Source of the DNA: a bacterium
GTDB lineage: Bacteria; Patescibacteriota; Minisyncoccia; Minisyncoccales; RBG-13-42-11
Direction of reading: 5' to 3'
Assembly (NCBI GenBank): GCA_030646565.1
Contig: JAUSLA010000025.1
Span: 1-10,165 of the forward strand
Length of the DNA stretch: 10,165 nucleotides
The translations under genes and the position numbers were made by a program. Positions 5,192 through 10,165 of this stretch are shown here, piece after piece (the first letter of the stretch is position 1; every line of letters starts with the position of its first letter). The notes under the pieces are model-generated. The model was given only the letters and a program-made list of their open reading frames with translations, had not been told where the DNA came from and ran no database searches.

Positions 5192-7738
5192 CTAAGAATT
5201 TACAATAATTTTAAATCCATCTGGATTAATTTCTACCCTGCCTCCTCTTTTAAGTTCGCCGGATAAAAGAGCCGAAGCTAAAACATTTTCTATGTTGTCC
5301 TGTATCGCTCTTTTCATTTTTCTGGCTCCAAAAATAGGGTCATACCCAAGCTCCGCAATTTTTTCTTTCAAGGACTCTGTAATAACAAAGTCGATGTCTT
5401 TATCTTTTAGATTTTTCTTTATTTTTTGGAGCATTAATTCAGCGATATCTAATAAATTTTCCTTGGTCAAAGCTCTAAAAACAACTACGGCGTCAAAACG
5501 ATTGATGAATTCAGGCCTGAAAATTCCTTTTTCAAAAAGAAAATCTATCAATTTATTTTTTATCTCTGCCATAATCTTATTTTCGTGAAGAGCGTCCAAA
5601 ATAATTTGATATCCCGCATTGCTCGTTGCGATAATAATTGAATTTTTAAAATCAATTTTTCTGCCGAGGCCGTCCGTTAGGCGGCCTTCGTCCAAAACCT
5701 GCAAAAACAAATTCAGAATATTTTTATGGGCCTTTTCAATTTCATCCAAAAGAATTAATGAAAATGGCCTCTCCATAATTTGAGTGGTTAATAGTCCTTC
5801 CTCGCCGGGAGAGCCAATTAAGCGGGGAATATCTGAAACCTGTTGGAATTCCGACATATCCAAACGAATCATTCTCTCTTCGGAGCCAAAATAAACTTTA
5901 GCCAGCGCCTTTGACGTTTCGGTTTTGCCAACTCCAGTAGGACCTAAAAACAAGAAAGTTCCCATAGGGCCTTTTCTGACAGTAACGTCAGCCCTTGCCC
6001 TTCTTAAAGCCGAAGAAATTTCTTTTACCGCTTCTTCTTGATTGATAATCATTTGGTGGATTAAATTTTCTAAATTCAATAAAATTTCTTTTTCTTTAGC
6101 CTCTATTTTGCCCATTGGAATTTCCGTTTTTGAGGAAATAATTTTGGCAATATGCTCCGGCAAAAGAATCTTATCTTTCGTTGAAGAAAGATAAACCATT
6201 GCTTCGTCCAAAATTCCCGCCGCTTTTTTTGGAAAAGGCAAAGCCGGAAGGTATCTTTTAGACAAAGATATAATCTCTCTCAAGGCGGGGTAGCTGATAA
6301 ATTTTTTGTATTTATTTTCGTGCAAGAGCGCCAATCTTTCCAAAAAGAGCAAGGTTTCTCTTTCTGAAATTTCCGGCACTTCTACCTTCTCAAAAAAATC
6401 TAAAAGAGCCGGCTTTCTTTCAATTTCTTTATGAAGGCCAGCAAAATTTGTAATCCCGATAAATTGGAATTGGGGCAGGGGCAAGTAGGATGTAATAATG
6501 CCGGATAAATCAATGGCGCCCGGCTGATCATTTGTTACAACAAAATTATGAAAATCATTAATTACCAAGATTACATTGCCAGCTAAAACAACTTCCTGAA
6601 AAATTTTAGTTAAAATTTCTTCGGCTTCATCCTTACCTTCAGCTTTCGCTAAAAGAATAGGAATATCAAGAGCTACCATTCTTTTATAATTTAGTTCCGG
6701 CAAGCTCTGACCTAAAGCTGATTTTATTGCTAAGCCATGAACAATACTTTTTCTGCCCGTACCTGGCTCCCCTATCAATAAAACATTGTTAATTTCCCGA
6801 CGAGCTAAAATTCTTTCAATTGCTTCCATTTCTTTTTGATGTCCAATGACCTCTTGAAAACCTTGCTTTCTTACTACCTCGGATAAATCAATAGAGAATC
6901 TGTCCAGGGTAATTGTGTAGCCCGACGCCCAGCTCTTAGCCAAAGAACCCTTTTTAATCAAATTTTTCCATTCCCAGAATTTACTATTTTCTTCAATTTC
7001 TTTTTCTAATGATTCTTGCCACCAAGTTAAATTTTCTATGTCTTCTTTTTTGAGCTCATGCTCAATAAGAATATTTTTGAAAACAGGTTCCTGTCCGGAT
7101 AAAGAGGTAAGAATATCACCTACTGAAATTCTTGAATGATTTTTCTCTCGGGCTATTTTCAAAGCTTCTAAAATTGTTGCCTGAAAATCTTCCGCTGATC
7201 GAGGCCCGGCCTCGTTGACCTCATTAAGAGCTTGGCTAATGATTTTTTTTATCTCATCAATATCAAGCAATAAACGGGAAAATACAAAACTAAAAGTTGG
7301 ATTATTTTTAAGAAGGCCGTAAAAAAGACAGGTTGAATTTACAGGCAATTTCTTTCTTTTGGCAAAATTAATAGCTGCTTCAACGCTTTTTGCCGCTTCA
7401 AAAGTTAAAAATTCGGCGATATTATATTTTTGACTTCCCGCCAAAACGTCTTCGATACTAATTTTTAATTTTGGGTTTTTTAATCGAGAAATAAAAAATA
7501 ATCCTTTCAGCCAAAAAACTAAAAATAAAGTAAACGACAGGATGGCTAACCCGAAAGAGAAAGAAAAAACTTGATGGCTCAAATTATCTGAAAATAAGTC
7601 GTAGATAAAAAGAAAGAAGGAAAATAAAAAAAGAATTTTAAAAATATTTTTTAAAACTTTATCGTATCTAAAGCCGAGTAATCTTTCCCAAATTAATGCC
7701 TGATAAATCGCAGCTGTTTTTAAATCGAAATTAAACAT
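5192..7738 (-). CDS. Membrane-anchored Clp/HSP100-type AAA+ ATPase with a degenerate first ATPase domain
   Basis: This 848-residue protein is built like ClpA/ClpC. Two membrane helices (about 33-49 and 57-83) are followed by Clp_N-type repeats (about 100-240), AAA+ domain D1 (about 295-515), then AAA+ domain D2 (about 555-780) with the ClpB/ClpC-type C-terminal small domain. D2 is intact: Walker A GPTGVGKT (599-606), Walker B LILLDE (661-666), TSN sensor 1 (705-707), arginine finger RPEFINR (741-747) and GAR sensor 2 (804-806). D1 is not: its Walker A reads GEPGTGRKS (323-331), its Walker B reads VINDFH instead of the usual DE pair, and no arginine finger is seen near 445-451. The ClpC middle coiled coil is absent. 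No ClpP-binding tripeptide is visible after sensor 1. It probably remodels proteins at the membrane; the substrates are unknown. Confidence 0.88.
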   Translation of the reverse strand: MFNFDLKTAAIYQALIWERLLGFRYDKVLKNIFKILFLFSFFLFIYDLFSDNLSHQVFSFSFGLAILSFTLFLVFWLKGLFFISRLKNPKLKISIEDVLAGSQKYNIAEFLTFEAAKSVEAAINFAKRKKLPVNSTCLFYGLLKNNPTFSFVFSRLLLDIDEIKKIISQALNEVNEAGPRSAEDFQATILEALKIAREKNHSRISVGDILTSLSGQEPVFKNILIEHELKKEDIENLTWWQESLEKEIEENSKFWEWKNLIKKGSLAKSWASGYTITLDRFSIDLSEVVRKQGFQEVIGHQKEMEAIERILARREINNVLLIGEPGTGRKSIVHGLAIKSALGQSLPELNYKRMVALDIPILLAKAEGKDEAEEILTKIFQEVVLAGNVILVINDFHNFVVTNDQPGAIDLSGIITSYLPLPQFQFIGITNFAGLHKEIERKPALLDFFEKVEVPEISERETLLFLERLALLHENKYKKFISYPALREIISLSKRYLPALPFPKKAAGILDEAMVYLSSTKDKILLPEHIAKIISSKTEIPMGKIEAKEKEILLNLENLIHQMIINQEEAVKEISSALRRARADVTVRKGPMGTFLFLGPTGVGKTETSKALAKVYFGSEERMIRLDMSEFQQVSDIPRLIGSPGEEGLLTTQIMERPFSLILLDEIEKAHKNILNLFLQVLDEGRLTDGLGRKIDFKNSIIIATSNAGYQIILDALHENKIMAEIKNKLIDFLFEKGIFRPEFINRFDAVVVFRALTKENLLDIAELMLQKIKKNLKDKDIDFVITESLKEKIAELGYDPIFGARKMKRAIQDNIENVLASALLSGELKRGGRVEINPDGFKIIVNS

Positions 7739-7742
7739 ACCC

Positions 7743-7774
7743 TACGAATTACGAATTAATACGAATTTACGAAT
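7743..7774 (-). repeat. TACGAAT repeat cluster upstream of the clp-like gene
   Basis: There are four TACGAAT heptamers on the plus strand, at 7743, 7750, 7760 and 7768. Read in the gene direction they are ATTCGTA units ending 4 nt before the ATG (ATTCGTAGGGTATG). The spacing (0, 7, 17, 25) is identical to the cluster before rsmH, so this is one dispersed repeat family. The function is unknown; it occupies the expected ribosome-binding region. Confidence 0.8.
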
Positions 7775-7775
7775 T

Positions 7776-7799
7776 TAACAGAAACCCCATTTTCTGTTA
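7776..7799 (-). terminator. Hairpin at the end of the pilin-LamG gene, weak terminator candidate
   Basis: TAACAGAAA (7776-7784) and TTTCTGTTA (7791-7799) form a 9-bp perfect stem with a 6-nt loop (CCCCAT), overlapping the TAA stop. The stem is AT-rich and is followed only by TTAAATTCG-type sequence rather than a true T-tract. It may stabilise the 3' end or terminate only weakly. Confidence 0.35.
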
Positions 7800-8645
7800 C
7801 TTTAATACAATTTCATGTCTGACCGTTCCCTCGGCGTAATGTTTTTGGATTTCGGTTATGCCCAAAGCGCTGTTGTAAATGCGAACTTCGTCGATGAGGC
7901 CGTTGAAATTCCCACCATCTGCTCCTCCTCTACAACCCATCCCTGTCCCTACATTATAAGTATCTGCCCAGTCAAAACCACTACATCCTACTCCGCAGTT
8001 GGTTGTAGGGGTCTGGGTGTTGACATATAGCTTACCGTCAATATAAGCTTTAAATCCCCAGTTCTTGTCTAAAACATATACTAAATGATGCCATTTTCCA
8101 TCATTCACTGATTTTGTTCCGGCAAAATTCACTTCACTCCAAACATTAAAATTTAAAACTCCTCCGCTGAACCATATAACTCTATCACACCCTCCTCCAA
8201 AGTTTGTTCCTGTGACCACTTGCAAACCTCCAAAGGATGCTGTTGTTTTAAACCACATTTCAAAAGTTAAGTTGCCCTGAGGAATAAAAACTCCGGAACC
8301 CTGACCCTTTGCATTATTTGGAAAGATTACCCGAACATTAGCAGCCCCATTAAAACTCAAAGCCTTGCCTAAAATTCCATCTGTAAAAGTTGCTCCGCTA
8401 ATAATTCCATTGTTTCCATAGCCGGAAGAGTCAGAAGCAATAGTACCCGAACCCTCGTCAAACCTCCAGATGCCTACGGCATAAGCGCCGATGACGTGAT
8501 TTATAGTCTGACTAAAATCTAGAGCCTTGGCTATCCTTGCTTTTTCCCTTGTTCCTTTTAGATAAACCAAAACAATAGAAGCAAGCAAACCAATTATGGC
8601 AATGACTACTAAAAGCTCTATGAGGGTGAATGCTTTTTTACGCAT
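7797..8645 (-). CDS. Type IV prepilin-like protein fused to a LamG/concanavalin A-like domain
   Basis: This encodes a 282-residue surface protein. The N-terminus (MRKKAFTLIELLVVIAIIGL) is a class III prepilin signal. A short basic leader is followed by predicted cleavage after Ala5, Phe6 becoming the first mature residue, and Glu at mature position 5 (residue 10), then a hydrophobic helix to about 29. Ala rather than the common Gly sits before the cleavage site. From about residue 58 a LamG/laminin-G-like jelly roll begins (GIWRFDEGSGTIASDSSG) and runs to the typical end (GLIDEVRIYNSALGITEIQ, 249-267). Four cysteines (153, 217, 221, 238) could form disulfides outside the cell. LamG domains commonly bind sugars, so an adhesin-like minor pilin is likely, though the ligand is unknown. 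No pilus assembly genes are in the window. It is the last gene of the packed operon. Confidence 0.9.
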   Translation of the reverse strand: MRKKAFTLIELLVVIAIIGLLASIVLVYLKGTREKARIAKALDFSQTINHVIGAYAVGIWRFDEGSGTIASDSSGYGNNGIISGATFTDGILGKALSFNGAANVRVIFPNNAKGQGSGVFIPQGNLTFEMWFKTTASFGGLQVVTGTNFGGGCDRVIWFSGGVLNFNVWSEVNFAGTKSVNDGKWHHLVYVLDKNWGFKAYIDGKLYVNTQTPTTNCGVGCSGFDWADTYNVGTGMGCRGGADGGNFNGLIDEVRIYNSALGITEIQKHYAEGTVRHEIVLK

Positions 8646-8649
8646 GTTT

Positions 8650-9030
8650 TTAAAATAAATTTTTAAAACCTAATATAAAACCGAGAATTATAATAATCGG
8701 CAAAACCAGCCAACTTAAAAAGATAATAATTCCGCTAATAACCATCAAGAGCTCTACAAAAATCCCAAAGATTATCAAAACGATTCTCACTATCGCCCCG
8801 AGGAGCCGCGAAATTAAATTTAAAAAGAAAACTTCTAAATATTGCCAAACGTCAAAACCCCTTGGATAAGCCAAAATTTCCCTACGCCAAGGGAGAAAAA
8901 GGGTTTTTAAAAGCAAAGTAATAGAAAAATAATTTAAGTTAAACAAAAGGAAATTCCGCCAGGCCTTCAAAATATTCTTAGGCATCTCAAAAAAATGCCA
9001 TTCAAAATATTGAAAAATGATATTTTGCAT
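8650..9030 (-). CDS. Small multi-pass membrane protein, unknown function
   Basis: This encodes a 126-residue, strongly hydrophobic protein. Residues about 26-48 are hydrophobic and end in a conserved-looking Leu-Phe-Leu-Pro-Trp-Arg-Arg patch (46-50). A polar interval with Tyr-Pro-Arg-Gly-Phe-Asp (56-60) follows. The C-terminal half (about 70-122) holds two long membrane helices (ISRLLGAIVRIVLIIFGIF and IIIFLSWLVLPIIIILGFIL). No catalytic motif is visible and I cannot name the family. The gene lies 7 nt after the preceding membrane protein gene and 4 nt before the pilin-LamG gene, so it is probably translated from the same transcript. A weak AAGAAG purine patch 4 nt before the ATG is the nearest thing to a Shine-Dalgarno motif in this operon. 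A role linked to the surface pilin-like protein is possible but unproven. Confidence 0.7.
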   Translation of the reverse strand: MQNIIFQYFEWHFFEMPKNILKAWRNFLLFNLNYFSITLLLKTLFLPWRREILAYPRGFDVWQYLEVFFLNLISRLLGAIVRIVLIIFGIFVELLMVISGIIIFLSWLVLPIIIILGFILGFKNLF

Positions 9031-9037
9031 TTACTTC

Positions 9038-9394
9038 TTAATGAATCTTTGATTCATTTCGGTTTTTCATTAATTTAATTCCGATGCCGGAAATTTGGCC
9101 GCCGCCGGAAATTAAGATAAAAGCCAGCATTGACCAGACGGTCAAGTTAAGCATTTTTGGCAGAGTGTCTGCTGGCAATAATCCCTTTAACTGCTCCCCA
9201 ATCATTTTTTCCAGCTGGGCCTGGATGTCTTGGCTGCCTATTTTACCTTGCCCGGCAGAAACTGCTTTTTCTGCTTTAAAAAATTCTGGCGGCTGGGACT
9301 TGGCAGTAAAAACATTATAGGAATTAAATAAAGTCCAACCAATCAATATAAGACCGGCTATTAAAAGAATCCAGCCGAAAATTTTTATATACAT
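9038..9394 (-). CDS. Small two-pass membrane protein, unknown function
   Basis: I do not recognise this 118-residue protein. Residues about 4-24 (IKIFGWILLIAGLILIGWTL) form a clear membrane helix or uncleaved signal anchor. Residues about 84-107 form a second helix that ends in a Gly-rich stretch (SGGGQISGIG). Between them is a polar segment of about 60 residues (25-83) containing a Gln/Glu/Lys-rich helix (IQAQLEKMIGEQLKGLLP). The C-terminus is short and basic (KLMKNRNESKIH). The most likely topology has the loop outside and both ends in the cytoplasm. The gene sits between the DUF4258-like gene and another membrane protein gene with gaps of 11 and 7 nt. A role in the envelope is plausible from context only. 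The last codons form a perfect inverted repeat, listed separately. Confidence 0.7.
   Translation of the reverse strand: MYIKIFGWILLIAGLILIGWTLFNSYNVFTAKSQPPEFFKAEKAVSAGQGKIGSQDIQAQLEKMIGEQLKGLLPADTLPKMLNLTVWSMLAFILISGGGQISGIGIKLMKNRNESKIH
9040..9058 (-). repeat. Perfect 8-bp hairpin over a stop codon
   Basis: AATGAATC (9040-9047) and GATTCATT (9051-9058) pair around a 3-nt loop. The hairpin encodes the last residues and overlaps the TAA of the two-pass membrane protein gene. No T-tract follows, so it is more likely an mRNA-processing or translational-coupling structure than a terminator. Confidence 0.55.
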
Positions 9395-9405
9395 ATGGTT
9401 TATTA

Positions 9406-9750
9406 TTAGAACGTTTGATCGCGTTCTAGTTCCTCCAAAATATCATCCGGTATGGTCGGTTTTTGCCCAATAGGCGTTCTCCCCGGATACCTCCACGCGC
9501 TAATTATTCTAATTTGCCTATCTATCTTTTCTCCTTTGAGCTGGTACATCATCCACACTTCTGTCTGATGTTTTTTTGTGCCACTGACTTGCATTGCGGC
9601 AATTGTCTTTGGGGCTATTCCCTCTTCTTTTCTTTCCGGCTTTCTTAAAATACTCAAGACCCTTTTTTCTGAAAGCTGATACTGGCGCATCTTCATTTTT
9701 GAGTGGCTTGTCCAGACAATCTTTTTTTCTTGAGGAATTTTCAGAAGCAT
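9406..9750 (-). CDS. Small DUF4258-like protein of unknown function
   Basis: This encodes a 114-residue soluble, basic protein with no signal peptide or membrane segment. Residues 11-40 (IVWTSHSKMKMRQYQLSEKR, then VLSILRKPER) resemble the start of DUF4258-type proteins: a strand, a conserved His followed by a basic helix, then a helix ending in Pro. A later strand pair follows around residues 64-88 (EVWMMYQLKG and IRIISAWRYPG). That family shares a small fold with some RelE-like toxins, but no antitoxin partner is visible and toxin activity should not be assumed. The ATG at 9750 lies 15 nt after the SIMPL gene stop, and the next gene starts 11 nt after its own stop, so it is probably co-transcribed. 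No clear Shine-Dalgarno motif precedes the start. The family link is a resemblance only. Confidence 0.65.
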   Translation of the reverse strand: MLLKIPQEKKIVWTSHSKMKMRQYQLSEKRVLSILRKPERKEEGIAPKTIAAMQVSGTKKHQTEVWMMYQLKGEKIDRQIRIISAWRYPGRTPIGQKPTIPDDILEELERDQTF

Positions 9751-9765
9751 AACGGCATAGACCGG

Positions 9766-10165
9766 TTAGTTTATTTCGTAAGTTATGGAAACGGTTACCT
9801 GAATCTTGTTCTCGCCGGTCGCTATTTGAGGAGCCGGTACCGCCATTCCCCCGCCCACACCTTCCTTCATATTCAACCCATAATAAGGCAGATTAATGTC
9901 TTCATTAAAATAATTTATTTTCCCTAATTTCACTCCTAATTGCGAAGCTAACTCTTTTGCTTTTGCCTTGGCTTTTTCAATTGCCTGGGCTCTGGCTTCT
10001 TTTTTAAGCTCGTCTTCCTTGTCAATGGTAATCTGCAAATCTCCCACTTCATTGGCCCCGGCATCAGTGGCGGCTTGAATAATACTGCCAATTTTTTCCA
10101 TATTTCTTATCTTTGCCTGCAAAGATTGCTGGATTTCGTAACCTGCCAATACTCTTTTCCCCTGG
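9766..10165 (-). CDS. SIMPL (DUF541) domain protein, 5' end cut by the window
   Basis: This is the C-terminal part of a SIMPL/DUF541 family protein, a family usually found in the periplasm or on the cell surface and of poorly defined function. The visible region begins at a Gly-Tyr motif (GYEIQQSLQAKI), followed by a helix and strand (IIQAATDAGANEVGDLQITI). Next comes the Ala/Lys-rich helix typical of the family (ARAQAIEKAKAKAKELASQLG) and a C-terminal beta strand (KIQVTVSITYEIN). The frame stays open to base 10165 (Q-G-K-R-V before the Leu-Ala-Gly-Tyr stretch). A TTG at 10149 is therefore not the real start, and the N-terminus with any signal peptide lies outside the window. It is the first visible gene of a packed minus-strand run and ends 15 nt before the next start. 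Family assignment is fairly sure; the role is unknown. Confidence 0.8.
   Translation of the reverse strand, partial: QGKRVLAGYEIQQSLQAKIRNMEKIGSIIQAATDAGANEVGDLQITIDKEDELKKEARAQAIEKAKAKAKELASQLGVKLGKINYFNEDINLPYYGLNMKEGVGGGMAVPAPQIATGENKIQVTVSITYEIN

Noticed and set aside
9085..9112. Direct repeat GCCGGAAATT (9085-9094 and 9103-9112)
   Set aside because: It encodes the Gly/Ile-rich end of a membrane helix (SGGGQISGIG). Similar residues with similar codons explain it.
10147..10149. TTG as the start of the SIMPL gene
   Set aside because: The frame is open upstream to the window edge and the family needs an N-terminal half, so this is an internal leucine codon.
221..10165. Possible recoding of UGA, because none of the twelve visible genes ends in TGA
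   Set aside because: All genes read through at full length without any in-frame TGA, and the stops used are TAA (ten) and TAG (two). This is explained by AT-rich stop preference and a small sample.

Overview
This is an AT-rich bacterial window in which every convincing gene lies on the minus strand. It therefore reads from right (about 10165) to left (1). The most likely source is a Candidate Phyla Radiation bacterium (Patescibacteria, Parcubacteria-like). This inference rests on a stripped-down division (dcw) cluster ending in a Mur-ligase remnant, a pilin fused to a LamG domain, a membrane-anchored Clp-like ATPase, a PaaX/Cas2-like gene, several unrecognised small membrane proteins, and almost no full Shine-Dalgarno motifs. 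The standard code fits, because all genes stay open without reading TGA as an amino acid. No 16S rRNA or other direct taxonomic marker is present.

Region 1 (10165 to 7797) is a tightly packed run of five genes concerned with the envelope or surface. They are a SIMPL/DUF541 protein cut by the window edge, a small DUF4258-like soluble protein, two small membrane proteins, and a type IV prepilin-like protein carrying a LamG lectin-like domain. Gaps are 4 to 15 nt, so this is probably one operon.

Region 2 (7738 to 5192) is a two-domain Clp/HSP100-type AAA+ ATPase anchored by two membrane segments. Its first ATPase domain is degenerate, both pore loops lack the usual aromatic residue, and no ClpP-docking tripeptide is visible.

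Region 3 (5173 to 4557) is the most unusual part. A single gene for a PaaX-like, Cas2-fold protein fills a cassette of about 600 bp bracketed by near-perfect 22-bp inverted repeats (21 of 22 identical). Each repeat contains the palindrome GCTCGATCGAGC. It looks like a minimal mobile element or a self-regulated unit inserted between clp and the division cluster.

Region 4 (4586 to 4252) is regulatory. It holds an intrinsic terminator, a good sigma-70-type promoter, four MraZ-box repeats at exact 10-bp spacing, and four DnaA-box-like 9-mers.

Region 5 (4251 to 221) is the minimal dcw operon: mraZ, rsmH, ftsL, ftsI (PBP) and a short MurF-like pseudoenzyme. MraZ should control its own operon. RsmH modifies 16S rRNA. 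FtsL and FtsI belong to the septal peptidoglycan machinery.

Region 6 (220 to 1) has no gene. It holds hairpins, a promoter-like pair and a terminator whose stem can be replaced by an alternative pairing. This suggests a small RNA or an attenuator for a gene beyond the left edge.

A dispersed TACGAAT repeat with identical internal spacing sits directly before the start codons of both rsmH and the clp-like gene.
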